Source of the DNA: Lachnospiraceae bacterium
GTDB taxonomy: Bacteria > Bacillota > Clostridia > Lachnospirales > Lachnospiraceae
Length of the DNA stretch: 64,000 nt
Assembly (NCBI GenBank): GCA_029008875.1
Contig: JAQXJP010000010.1
Location: 1 to 64,000, forward strand
Direction: 5' to 3'
In this document: piece by piece, positions 7,239 to 16,040 of the stretch
Layout: every line of letters begins with the position of its first letter
Position numbering within the stretch: the stretch's first letter is position 1
Program-made: the position numbers and the translations under genes
Notes under the pieces: model-generated
Database searches by the model: none
Seen by the model: only the letters and a program-made list of their open reading frames with translations
What the model was told of the DNA's origin: nothing

Positions 7239-8915
7239 CTATCGTTCCATATTCTTTTGCAACAGTTCTTCGAATTCTTCCAATCTGACAGGACGTGAAA
7301 AATAATATCCCTGATGCCATGTGGCACCGTAGGGTTTCAGATATTCCAGCACTTCCTCATCCTCCACGCCCTCGATGCAGGTCTCCAGACCGGCACGTTG
7401 CGCAAACTCTACAATGGACTGCACAAGAGCCTGATTGAAGGGCTTGTTACGAATATCCCTCACAAAGGACATATCGATCTTGAGTTCATCCACAGGCAGT
7501 TCCAGCGCCACCTGGAGGGAGGCGTTCCCTGTCCCGAAATCGTCCATGGCCACCTTGATTCCGCTGGATTTGAAAAACTCAATCTCTCCCCGCAGGAAAT
7601 CAATATCCAATTCCCGGCATCGCTCCGTAAGTTCCATGCAGAACTGGCTTGCGGGCACTCCGGACATCTCCAGAATCTGAAGCACGCTGGTCCTAAACTC
7701 GCTTCGTACAATCTGGGTTGCGGAAATATTCACATTCACAAAAAATCCCGGCTTTATCCTGCTGATCTCCGCCACATCATGAAGCGCCTGACGGATAATC
7801 CAATTCCCCAGTTCAAAAATACAGGGATCCTTCTCCAGCCAGTCGATAAACACCGCCGGGGACACCACCCCGTAAGGATCCTGCGCCCACCGAAGCAGGG
7901 CTTCCATCCCCTTGATCTCTCCGGTGCTTGCGTCCGCGATGGGTTGATAGCACAAATAGAATCCGCTACAATTCTCCACCGCACTTTTATGGATGACACT
8001 CATAAGCTCCAACTGGTCTTTTCCATTGCCCATCTCATCATTGAAAATCAACAAATTTCCGTGGTGTGCATGCTTGGATAAGTTTAGAGAATAGGCGAGA
8101 CGGCTCTTCACCGAGTTCGCATCCAATGTGTAGTTGTCCAAAAACATGGCTCCGGCAGAAGCCCGAAGCGGCACCTTGGTATCCTTAAGATAGATGCGGT
8201 TGTCCAGTGCCCCTACCACATCCCGGTAAAATCCTTTCAGTTCGTCCCTGGACATCTGTTCAAAAACTACTGCAAACTTCGCTCCCGACAAGCGGTAGAC
8301 CACCCCGCGATTGTACACGATAAACCGCAGTTCATCGGCCACCCTTTCCAGCAATTTGTCCGCGTACTCCGAACCGTACATCACATTCATATGGCTGAAA
8401 TTGTCGATTCCGATCTTGATTGCAACCGCCTGTTTCCTCTGCTTCAACATTTTCTCAATGTCCTGAGAGAAACGGATTCCTGTATACAATCCCGTCACGG
8501 AATCGATATCATCCGGGATTCCGTGATTGCCGTACTCCACCAGCAGATAACGGTTCTCCCCGTTTGAATCCTGAATCATCTTGCACATGGCACGAATTAA
8601 AATATTCTCACGGGAAGCCGTGGTGACGCGGTACTCCAGGGGCACATCCAGATCAATGCCCTTCATTCGGTCCAGGAACCCCTGACGATATTTTTCTGTA
8701 TCATTTGGATAAATGGTCAAAATTGGTTTTTCCTTCGCATATTCCTGGAAATTGCCGTCAATCCCAAACATATCCACCGCATTTTGAGACCACCATGTCT
8801 TGCCGGTCTTTAAATCCGTGATTGATATGTAGGATCTCTGTGATATCTCCGCAACTGCATCCACAATCTGGAAGGTATATTCTCCGATTTCTTCCCATAA
8901 TTTATTCTTTTTCAT
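7239..8915 (-). CDS. PAS - degenerate GGDEF - EAL c-di-GMP phosphodiesterase
   Basis: 558 cytoplasmic residues. An N-terminal PAS-like sensor covers about 25-140. A GGDEF domain (about 145-300) has RLSGAKFAVVFE where the active site should read GGDEF, so it is presumably inactive and perhaps binds GTP as a regulator. The EAL domain (about 310-555) keeps its catalytic set: EALLRW, NVNISATQ, ELTE, MDDFGTG, ELKID, EGVE and the HQGYYFSRP end. It should hydrolyse c-di-GMP to pGpG. The start at 8915 has GAGG 7-8 bases upstream; a 10-codon upstream extension lacks a site. Single gene with its own terminator. Confidence 0.88.
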   Translation of the reverse strand: MKKNKLWEEIGEYTFQIVDAVAEISQRSYISITDLKTGKTWWSQNAVDMFGIDGNFQEYAKEKPILTIYPNDTEKYRQGFLDRMKGIDLDVPLEYRVTTASRENILIRAMCKMIQDSNGENRYLLVEYGNHGIPDDIDSVTGLYTGIRFSQDIEKMLKQRKQAVAIKIGIDNFSHMNVMYGSEYADKLLERVADELRFIVYNRGVVYRLSGAKFAVVFEQMSRDELKGFYRDVVGALDNRIYLKDTKVPLRASAGAMFLDNYTLDANSVKSRLAYSLNLSKHAHHGNLLIFNDEMGNGKDQLELMSVIHKSAVENCSGFYLCYQPIADASTGEIKGMEALLRWAQDPYGVVSPAVFIDWLEKDPCIFELGNWIIRQALHDVAEISRIKPGFFVNVNISATQIVRSEFRTSVLQILEMSGVPASQFCMELTERCRELDIDFLRGEIEFFKSSGIKVAMDDFGTGNASLQVALELPVDELKIDMSFVRDIRNKPFNQALVQSIVEFAQRAGLETCIEGVEDEEVLEYLKPYGATWHQGYYFSRPVRLEEFEELLQKNMER

Positions 8916-9109
8916 AAACTTGCCTCTTATAGTGACAAAAACCACGTCGTGCGGTACTAATTATATACCTACTTGTTACCATTTGACAATTCTTTTGGCT
9001 TTTATTTCATCTGGTCTTATATTTTTCGTCCATTTTGGCTATTGTTATAATGTCAGTCATGAATATAATGACACATAAATCAATCATTTTTACAAAAGGA
9101 GTATCAATT

Positions 9110-9691
9110 ATGAGAAATGAAACAACCAGAAAAGTAATCTTTACCGCCATGATGGCAGCACTGTCATACGTCGTATTTACCTTTTTACAGTTTAAAATCA
9201 TGCTTCCGGGCGGAGACGCAACCTCCATTCATCTCGGAAATGCAGTTTGTGTTCTCGCAGCCCTTCTTCTCGGCGGCGTGTGGGGCGGTCTCGGCGGCGC
9301 GCTGGGCATGACCATCGGCGACCTTTTTGATCCGATTTACATTGTCTATGCGCCCAAGACTTTCATCCTGAAGTTCTGCATCGGATTGATTGTTGGACTC
9401 GTGGCTCACAAGATTGGACACATCACCCAGATCAACGACACCAAGAAGGTGTTGAAGTGGGTCATCATCGCCACCGTAAGCGGACTGCTCTTCAATGTCA
9501 TCTTTGATCCGCTTGTGGGATATTTCTACAAGCTTGTCATTCTCGGAAAGCCGGCAGCGGAGCTTACCTTGGCTTGGAATATCACCGCCACCTCCATCAA
9601 TGCGGTTCTTTCCAGCATTGTTGCCGTAATCGTTTACATGGCACTTCGCCCCGTCTTGAAAAAAAGCAACCTGTTTATCGAAATCAAATAA
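9110..9691 (+). CDS. ECF transporter substrate-binding (S) component
   Basis: A 193-residue integral membrane protein with about six hydrophobic segments and the short charged N-terminus (RNETTRKVIFTAMMAALSYV) typical of energy-coupling factor S components of the riboflavin/thiamin type. Such proteins bind a vitamin and work with a shared EcfA-EcfA'-EcfT module encoded elsewhere. The substrate cannot be read from the sequence. The start at 9110 has AAAGGAG 9 bases upstream; TATAAT lies at 9046-9051. No known vitamin riboswitch is recognisable in the short leader. The gene is followed by a Nudix gene in the same direction after 64 bp. Confidence 0.75.
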   Translation: MRNETTRKVIFTAMMAALSYVVFTFLQFKIMLPGGDATSIHLGNAVCVLAALLLGGVWGGLGGALGMTIGDLFDPIYIVYAPKTFILKFCIGLIVGLVAHKIGHITQINDTKKVLKWVIIATVSGLLFNVIFDPLVGYFYKLVILGKPAAELTLAWNITATSINAVLSSIVAVIVYMALRPVLKKSNLFIEIK

Positions 9692-9755
9692 GCCAATTTT
9701 TGGTTGTATTTTCGACTCTCTTGTGCAACAATAGTTGCAACGAGGAGCGGTACGT

Positions 9756-10262
9756 ATGAAAAACTTATTGGTAATGGATTCAAAGGACTACACCGACGAC
9801 ATGCCGGTTTTTGAGAAGTACTCCGTCCGGGCAATCATCTGCCGGGACGGAAAATATGCCATGCAGATGTCAGGAGCCGGGGAATACAAGATTCCCGGCG
9901 GCTGTGTGGAGAGCGGCGAAGATTTTGTTGTCGCCCTGAAACGGGAGGTACAAGAAGAGACCGGACTCATTCTGATTCCGGCCTCCGTGAGAGAAATCGG
10001 TGAGATAACCGAGATACGGCGGGATGTGTTCGATGCATCCACCAAGTATATCTGTCATTCACTCTTCTATTTTTGTGATGTCACGGATGAAGTCACCGAC
10101 ACCTGTATGACGGAATCGGAGATTGCAAAAGGCTTCCACCCAACCTGGGCGGATCTGGATACCATCATAGATGCCAATCGCCGATTGCTCACCGAAACCT
10201 GGACACAGCGTGACACTGTTTTTCTGGAACTGTTGAGAGATAAAATCGATAAAAAAGGATAG
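9756..10262 (+). CDS. Nudix hydrolase
   Basis: 168 residues with a complete Nudix box, GGCVESGEDF...REVQEETGL, in which the two glutamates of REVQEE bind the catalytic metal. The family cleaves nucleoside diphosphates linked to another group; the true substrate is unknown. GAGGAG lies 8 bases before the start at 9756, while an upstream in-frame start at 9735 lacks a site. It shares a terminator with the convergent phosphoesterase gene. Confidence 0.85.
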   Translation: MKNLLVMDSKDYTDDMPVFEKYSVRAIICRDGKYAMQMSGAGEYKIPGGCVESGEDFVVALKREVQEETGLILIPASVREIGEITEIRRDVFDASTKYICHSLFYFCDVTDEVTDTCMTESEIAKGFHPTWADLDTIIDANRRLLTETWTQRDTVFLELLRDKIDKKG

Positions 10263-10284
10263 AACCTCGTTCTATCCTTTTTTG
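10252..10284. terminator. Bidirectional terminator between Nudix and phosphoesterase genes
   Basis: AAAAAGGATAGAAC pairs with GTTCTATCCTTTTT around a three-base loop. It overlaps the Nudix stop codon and lies 15 bp past the opposing gene. Confidence 0.88.
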
Positions 10285-10298
10285 TTTGCGGACGGCAA

Positions 10299-10889
10299 TT
10301 AAATCTCTACAATCACCTTCTCATAGGCGTTAATCACACAGGTCTCCCCCACCATATCCTTGCGGGACATCTGGTGACCGTAACTCAAATGCAAATGTCC
10401 GTGCACAAAATATTTGGGCTGAAATTCCCTAATCAAATCATTGAACACTTCAAACCCCTGGTGACACAAATCGTCCCCGTCATGAATTCCCCTTGCCGGG
10501 GCATGGGTCACTACAATGTCCACACCCTTATTCCACTTGATGGCGCGGCGCAATTTTTTTACCCGCTTTTCCATCTCTTTTTCCGTATACTGGTTCATCC
10601 CAAGGTTGTACCTCATACATCCGCCAAGTCCCACGATTCGCACCCCATTAAACTTATACAGGGAGTCCTCGATACAGATGCACCCCTCCGGTGGATTCAT
10701 CTGATACTTATCATCGTGATTCCCCCTGACATACAATACCGGAATGGAAGTCATCGTCGTGAGAAAAGACAGGTAGGACGGACTCAAATCCCCACAGGAT
10801 ATGATGATGTCGATATCCTCGAAATCTTCTTTTCGGAAAAAGTCCCAATAAGACTTTACCTCTTCATCTGCCAAAAAAAGTATTTTCAT
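10299..10889 (-). CDS. Metallophosphoesterase family protein
   Basis: 196 residues with calcineurin-like motifs: CGDLSP, the GNHD signature (VRGNHDD), THAPARG and VHGHLH. The usual first motif DxH is replaced by ADEE near residue 8-10, so one metal-ligand histidine is absent and catalysis, if retained, would use an altered site. Its start codon follows the stop of the ParB-like/BMP gene with no gap (10890/10889), so translation is probably coupled and the two proteins may work together. Substrate is unknown. Confidence 0.75.
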   Translation of the reverse strand: MKILFLADEEVKSYWDFFRKEDFEDIDIIISCGDLSPSYLSFLTTMTSIPVLYVRGNHDDKYQMNPPEGCICIEDSLYKFNGVRIVGLGGCMRYNLGMNQYTEKEMEKRVKKLRRAIKWNKGVDIVVTHAPARGIHDGDDLCHQGFEVFNDLIREFQPKYFVHGHLHLSYGHQMSRKDMVGETCVINAYEKVIVEI

Positions 10890-12794
10890 CTATTTCGTTT
10901 CCTCTACACCCTTTAGTTCAACCACAGCCTTCGCCCCATCAACCAGTTCCCCAATTGCCGGGATGGTTCCGATCACATTCTCCACCAGCCAGTCCATCTT
11001 CATGATGTCCTCCGGCTTCATCTTGTGACGGGCTTTATTTTTCAGTGTTCCGTCCTGCGCATAAATTTCATCGTCAAAGGGTGCCACCTCGCCGTCTCGC
11101 ACATCCTTCTTGCTGTGCTCCGCAAGGCGCTTTACTCCCCTCGGCACATTGTTGGAGCAAATCAGATCAATCACTCCTGCGGACATTCCCCACCAGTAAT
11201 TCAGCGCGCGGCCCTCGGCGTTGCCCTCGGACTGGTATGCGCCGTAGAGAATACTCTGAATCATCTTCTCATAGAACACTCCCCAATTCCAGAGAGGCAT
11301 TACCAGATTGGTGGCGCCCCCATCGTCATAGCGATAAAGCCCGAACTGTCTGGAGGCATCATTGGGTGTAATCATATCCTGGTCGGACACATAGTGGATA
11401 TCGTTTTCCCGCAAAAATCTGTCCTTGTCAAAATCCTTCTTGGTGGACCATTCCAGATAAATCTTCGCCCGGGGATTGGTAAGTGATGCTCCCAGCGCAA
11501 ACGCGTTGATGTTGGCGATCATTCCGTAGATCGGATAATCCGCGATGTAGGCAATCTTGTCATTCTCCGCCATGGAGCCTGCAATCATGCCGCTGATAAA
11601 CTTTGCCTCATACATGCGGGCATAGTAAGTTCTGACATATTTGTGAGGCGTATTCAGTGAACAGTTTAGAATCTGAACCTCCGGGTGCTCCACCGCAACC
11701 TTCAGACTGTGCTCCATCATCTGAGGTGCCACGCAAAACACAATGCTGGCTCCCTGTGCAATCACGTCCTCCAGAACCTGTGTGATATTCTCTTCGTTCA
11801 CATCATCCACACAGATGGTCTCCATCTTGTCCGGAAAGGTTTCCTCCAAGTAGTTGCGCCCCAGCTCATGGGCATAAATCCAGTCGGAAGTCTCCGGCTT
11901 TTTCGGATATAGAAAGGCCACTTTATACCTCTTGGTGGATTCCGGAATGAAGTAGGACAGCAATCCCTTCTTCTCCGACACCTCCTTGGGTTCCATCACC
12001 AGGCCCACGCGGTGTTTCTCCCCCATCATGAGAATTTCGCTCCAGGCCTTTGTCACATGCAGATTGTACTCACTGCCGGGCATCTGAAGCACTGTCTCAT
12101 ATCCGTACACGCTGATGAATGCCAAAATGGCATCCCCCAGCTTGATGGAGAGCTTCTCCCCTCCGCGGAATTTATATGCCCTGGTGAAATAGAACAGAAC
12201 ACGGTTAAAATCCTCTCTTGTCTGCTCATCCCACTTTCCGGTCTTACCCATGACCTCAAGAAGCTTTTGGCTGTTTCCCAGCTTGGTAAATTCCAGAGAA
12301 TTCAGCCCCGTGATCTCGGAAAACTTCATAAACTCATAGTACTGACGGATATCCTCATCCTCCGTGAGTTTGGGGATCTTCCGCGTCACGATTGCAGGGA
12401 TGGATACCGCCTTGAAGTATTTGAGCACGCTGACGCGCTTATTCCCCTCCACCACATAGTAGCGGTTCATGTATTCATAAGCTATAATCGGATCCCGGAT
12501 CCCCTCTGTCACCTGTGCGTCCGCAAGGTTCGCCCACTTGAAACCGAATTCCGTACCCGGTTCCAAAATCGGCATAAAGTTGGCGGCGAAGGCCTGAGTT
12601 CTGCCTCTGGTACTTGTTCCCACCACAAAATCCAGAGGAACCTGCACCAGCCCCAGGGGCTGCTCCGTCTGCATCTCTTCCCGCGGCAATATGTCATCCA
12701 ACACCGGCAGATACGGGAATCTGCCACGGGCCACGCATGCCTTGTATTCCTTTTTTCCCAGCTTGTAAGCCTCTAAATATTCATTGTCACCCAT
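10890..12794 (-). CDS. Cytoplasmic fusion: ParB-like N-terminal domain plus BMP nucleoside-binding domain
   Basis: 634 residues, no signal peptide or membrane segment. Residues about 45-150 look like the ParB/sulfiredoxin fold: an early VPLDFVVGT strand, then DPIIAYEYMNRYYVVEGNKRVSVL, matching the ParB pattern PI.V.....Y.lv.G.RR..A. Residues about 290-530 resemble the basic-membrane-protein (Bmp/Med) periplasmic-type binding fold, beginning RYKVAFLYPKKPETSDW and containing YARMYEAKFISGMIAG. BMP proteins usually bind purine nucleosides outside the cell as lipoproteins; this one must act in the cytoplasm. The role is inferred only: nucleoside or nucleotide sensing. AAGGAG precedes the start. 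It is directly followed by the phosphoesterase gene. Confidence 0.7.
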   Translation of the reverse strand: MGDNEYLEAYKLGKKEYKACVARGRFPYLPVLDDILPREEMQTEQPLGLVQVPLDFVVGTSTRGRTQAFAANFMPILEPGTEFGFKWANLADAQVTEGIRDPIIAYEYMNRYYVVEGNKRVSVLKYFKAVSIPAIVTRKIPKLTEDEDIRQYYEFMKFSEITGLNSLEFTKLGNSQKLLEVMGKTGKWDEQTREDFNRVLFYFTRAYKFRGGEKLSIKLGDAILAFISVYGYETVLQMPGSEYNLHVTKAWSEILMMGEKHRVGLVMEPKEVSEKKGLLSYFIPESTKRYKVAFLYPKKPETSDWIYAHELGRNYLEETFPDKMETICVDDVNEENITQVLEDVIAQGASIVFCVAPQMMEHSLKVAVEHPEVQILNCSLNTPHKYVRTYYARMYEAKFISGMIAGSMAENDKIAYIADYPIYGMIANINAFALGASLTNPRAKIYLEWSTKKDFDKDRFLRENDIHYVSDQDMITPNDASRQFGLYRYDDGGATNLVMPLWNWGVFYEKMIQSILYGAYQSEGNAEGRALNYWWGMSAGVIDLICSNNVPRGVKRLAEHSKKDVRDGEVAPFDDEIYAQDGTLKNKARHKMKPEDIMKMDWLVENVIGTIPAIGELVDGAKAVVELKGVEETK

Positions 12795-12936
12795 TCTTCC
12801 ATCTCCTTATCTACCCCTAATTTTATCACACTAGTGCATATTTACCAGTTATTTTAAAAAAATATCAAATATTTTCTTTTCTAATCGCAACTTCTCTGTT
12901 ATAATTAAACAGGAATATCATATACGGAGGTATTTA

Positions 12937-13515
12937 ATGGAGGGTATTACAAAAGAGCAAGCCGATCTCATCGGTGAGGTTGCCAATATTTGCACGGGTA
13001 ACGCAGCGACAACTCTCAGCCTGATGCTCGGTAAAGCGACAAACATTACGACTCCGGTTGTGGAGGTTCTCTCCAATGAGGAGGAACTGCAACAAGAGAA
13101 TCGTATCCTTGTGAAAGTACCTTACACCAAGGGACTTGACGGCACCAATCTCATGATTCTCAAAGAGCATGATGCGTTGGTCATCGCCAGCCTTCTCATG
13201 GGCGGTGACGGTACGGATGTATCTCAGATGGCTTTCGATGATTTAACCCTTTCGGCAGTCTCCGAAGCCATGAATCAAATGTGCGGCACAATTGCCACCT
13301 CGATGGCGGCACTGTTGGACAAGCCCACTGACATCGGTTTTCCGCTTGTCAATTCTCGGTACAAGAAGACCTTTGAGATTCCCGAGGAATTGTGCAACGG
13401 TACAGACATTGTAAAAGTAATCTTTTCGCTTACTGTCGGCGACCTAATTGACAGTGAACTGATGCAGTTATATCCACTCAGCATCGTAAAACAGATTCTT
13501 AAGGAGGACAGATAA
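12937..13515 (+). CDS. cheC: CheC-type CheY-P phosphatase
   Basis: 192 residues of the CheC/CheX/FliY phosphatase family, which dephosphorylates CheY-P during chemotactic adaptation. Both active-site ExxN pairs of CheC are present: E14/N17 in IGEVANICTGNA and E110/N113 in SEAMNQMCGT. There is no C-terminal FliN domain, which argues against full-length FliY. ACGGAGG lies 7-8 bases upstream of the start, with TATAAT at 12900-12905. The stop codon touches the cheY start codon, so the phosphatase and its substrate are made together. Confidence 0.85.
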   Translation: MEGITKEQADLIGEVANICTGNAATTLSLMLGKATNITTPVVEVLSNEEELQQENRILVKVPYTKGLDGTNLMILKEHDALVIASLLMGGDGTDVSQMAFDDLTLSAVSEAMNQMCGTIATSMAALLDKPTDIGFPLVNSRYKKTFEIPEELCNGTDIVKVIFSLTVGDLIDSELMQLYPLSIVKQILKEDR

Positions 13516-13875
13516 ATGGCAAAAATATTGATCGTCGATGATGCAGCATTCATGAGAATGATGCTCAAGGACATTCTGACAAAGGGTGGTTTTGAAATCG
13601 CAGGGGAGGCAGCAGATGGCAACGAGGCTGTTGCAAAATATGCGGAACTCAAGCCGGATCTTGTTACCCTCGACATCACCATGCCAAACAAAGACGGAAT
13701 TCAGGCTTTGAAGGATATCAAGGCAGCCGATCCCAACGCTGTGTGCGTAATGTGTTCCGCAATGGGTCAGCAGTCCATGGTTATCGAGGCAATTCAGTCA
13801 GGTGCCAAGGACTTCATCGTCAAGCCGTTCCAAGCTGATCGTGTCATCGAGTCAATTCGCAAGATTCTTGGATAA
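13516..13875 (+). CDS. cheY: CheY-like single-domain response regulator
   Basis: 119 residues forming one receiver domain and nothing else. The acidic pocket D8/D9, phosphoacceptor D53 in TLDITMP, the conserved Ser in MCSAMG and Lys in FIVKPF are all present. It should be phosphorylated by CheA (not in this window) and act on the flagellar motor or on a partner. It begins immediately after cheC and is followed after 16 bp by a diguanylate cyclase gene. Confidence 0.92.
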   Translation: MAKILIVDDAAFMRMMLKDILTKGGFEIAGEAADGNEAVAKYAELKPDLVTLDITMPNKDGIQALKDIKAADPNAVCVMCSAMGQQSMVIEAIQSGAKDFIVKPFQADRVIESIRKILG

Positions 13876-13891
13876 TCAGAGGTACTGTCTT

Positions 13892-15205
13892 ATGCGAAAA
13901 AACTATTCCGGCATCTCACATGCCCTCGCAAAAATGACAGTACTTCCTCTTTTACTATTTGGAATTTGTACGATGCTCTTCAGCTTCTTCTGGATTCAAT
14001 CCTCCATGGAGGCTGAAGTGCACAGCGAGTTGGAGTCCATTGCCGGCACCGCGATTCTCGCCTATGACGGACTTTATCCCGGGGATTACAGCAGGTACGG
14101 CGACGAGAATGACCTCCTCTTCACCAAGGGTGACACTATTCTCAATTCCAATTACAATTTCATGGATTCGCTTAAAGAAAGCACCGGTATTGATTTCACT
14201 CTGTTTTATGACAATATCCGAGTCATCACCACCCTTTGTTCCGATGGTGACGACCGAATTGTTGGCACCTTTGCCAACGAGCAGATTGTCGCAGATGTGA
14301 TAGATCAGAATGCCAGTGCTTTTTATACTAATGTGGATATCTTCGGCAAATCCTACTACTGCTACTATGCGCCACTTTATAACAGCGACGGCACCTGTAT
14401 CGGCATGTTGGCAGCGGTGATGCCCTCCGCACAGGTTCGAGTCCTGATTGTGAAAGCAACCCTTCCGATTTTTGCCTTGACTTTGGTGGCGGCAATTTTC
14501 GCAGGGATTTGGTCCTTCTCCTATTCCAAACAGTTAGTGGCTGTCATTCAGAAATTAACCGGCGCATTCGAGAAAGTCTCCAAAGGCAAGTTCTCAAATA
14601 CGGTTCCGGCGGAACTGTTGTCCCGCAAAGACGAATTCGGTTCCATGTCCCATTCCCTGGTGGATATGCAGGCGTCCCTTCGCACGCTGGTGGAACAGGA
14701 TATGTTGACCGGGCTCCACAATCGCCGCTTCGGGCAGCAGAAGTTGGATTACGTCATCGAAAACACCAGGGGAACCAACCGCGGCTTCTCCATCGCCCTG
14801 GGCGATATTGACTTTTTCAAGAAATTTAACGACACCTACGGTCACAATTGCGGGGACTACGTCCTCAAAAGCGTTGCCTCCATTATGAAGGATACCGTCA
14901 AGGATCACGGTTATTGTGTCCGCTGGGGCGGAGAAGAATTCCTCATCGTGTTCACAAACGGCACCTACGAGGACCACAGAACCGTGATGCAGTCCCTCAT
15001 AGAGAACATCCGCAATCACCGGATGGAATATGAAGGGCAGACCCTTGCCGTCACCATGACCTTCGGATTGATCGACGCATCCGACTATGAATCCTCGGAC
15101 GCCATGACGAGTAAGGTGGATGAACTGCTCTACCAGGGCAAACAGAACGGACGCAACCGCCTGGTCACCCTGGAGGACGAGGATCTTCCCAATCCATTAA
15201 GGTAA
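13892..15205 (+). CDS. Membrane sensor diguanylate cyclase (Cache-like - HAMP-like - GGDEF)
   Basis: 437 residues. A membrane segment at about 12-36 and another at about 190-215 flank a ~150-residue extracellular sensor of single-Cache type (IDFTLFYDN.RVITT, YYCYYAPL). A HAMP-like linker (KLTGAFEKVSKGKF) leads to a GGDEF domain with active RWGGEEFLIVF. It should make c-di-GMP in response to an outside signal. AGAGG precedes the start at 13892; an open frame extends 30 codons upstream into cheY. Its position behind cheC-cheY suggests a link between chemotaxis signalling and c-di-GMP. Confidence 0.88.
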   Translation: MRKNYSGISHALAKMTVLPLLLFGICTMLFSFFWIQSSMEAEVHSELESIAGTAILAYDGLYPGDYSRYGDENDLLFTKGDTILNSNYNFMDSLKESTGIDFTLFYDNIRVITTLCSDGDDRIVGTFANEQIVADVIDQNASAFYTNVDIFGKSYYCYYAPLYNSDGTCIGMLAAVMPSAQVRVLIVKATLPIFALTLVAAIFAGIWSFSYSKQLVAVIQKLTGAFEKVSKGKFSNTVPAELLSRKDEFGSMSHSLVDMQASLRTLVEQDMLTGLHNRRFGQQKLDYVIENTRGTNRGFSIALGDIDFFKKFNDTYGHNCGDYVLKSVASIMKDTVKDHGYCVRWGGEEFLIVFTNGTYEDHRTVMQSLIENIRNHRMEYEGQTLAVTMTFGLIDASDYESSDAMTSKVDELLYQGKQNGRNRLVTLEDEDLPNPLR

Positions 15206-15235
15206 CGGGATGCTTGACATACGAGAATATAAACA

Positions 15236-15275
15236 GACCTCCGATTGTTAGATTTTTATCTAACCCTCGGAGGTC
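15236..15275. terminator. Hairpin between convergent cyclase and mecA genes
   Basis: GACCTCCGA pairs with TCGGAGGTC, and inside the loop TTAGAT pairs with ATCTAA. T runs are weak on both sides, so it is a probable but imperfect two-way terminator. Confidence 0.55.
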
Positions 15276-15328
15276 ATTATATTCCATCATTTCTTTTCCA
15301 TTTTCTAACTGCGGCAGGTATATTCCCC

Positions 15329-16039
15329 TCACAGCTGCCGCAGCTGCTCGATGGCGTGTGCTTTCATAATCAGTTTTCCGTGCTCCTTCAAATGGGCAAT
15401 CTTATCCGCTCCCACCTGAATGTTGCAGGCAAACTCATCCGCAAGCAGGGACATTCGCTCCACCTGTTTTTCCATACAGTCGGACACATCCATGATCAGA
15501 TGATATTCCCCCTTGTATTTGTACAATGCGTTCTGCGGGATATCCTCCACAGCCACATTTTTTGCAAACTCCACCAGATTCTCCATGTCGGAAAAGGTAA
15601 GATCCACCACAATGTTGACCGTCTCCATATAGTCCAGCGCCGTTCCCCGGCCCGCGGCTTCCATTGCTTCCTGTGCCCTTTTCCCGGCGTTCTCCAACTC
15701 CGCAGACACCTTCCTCATCTCTTCCCACTTTTCCTGGGGAATGGAATTCAATATTCCGTTGACGATGTCCTTCAAATGCTCCGCCATTCCGCTTACCGGA
15801 TGTTCGGAAAAAGTCAGTGCCACCGTATGATCCGGCAAAAAGTCCGCGCGGACGGTCTTGATTCCCATATCGAATTTCATCTGGAATTCCTGTTCCGCGA
15901 GGTCAAAGATGTGATTCATAAATTCTTGAGTGCGCGCGCCATTAGTCAAAATATCATCCACGGAATATCCCAGTTCATCGATTTCCTGTTCGCTGATAAT
16001 ACATTTGATGGTGTGCTCCCCCACCTTCGAAAACTTCAT
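15329..16039 (-). CDS. mecA: MecA-type adaptor for the ClpC protease
   Basis: 236 residues matching the MecA family over its length: an N-terminal target-binding part (MKFSKVGEHTIKCIISEQEIDELGY), a variable middle and a C-terminal ClpC-binding domain (TFSDMENLVEFAKNV, YHLIMDVSD). MecA delivers substrates to ClpCP, in Bacillus including the competence factor ComK. It starts 1 bp after the sigH stop codon, so both are translated from one message. It is the last gene of the cysE operon. Confidence 0.88.
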   Translation of the reverse strand: MKFSKVGEHTIKCIISEQEIDELGYSVDDILTNGARTQEFMNHIFDLAEQEFQMKFDMGIKTVRADFLPDHTVALTFSEHPVSGMAEHLKDIVNGILNSIPQEKWEEMRKVSAELENAGKRAQEAMEAAGRGTALDYMETVNIVVDLTFSDMENLVEFAKNVAVEDIPQNALYKYKGEYHLIMDVSDCMEKQVERMSLLADEFACNIQVGADKIAHLKEHGKLIMKAHAIEQLRQL

Positions 16040-16040
16040 A

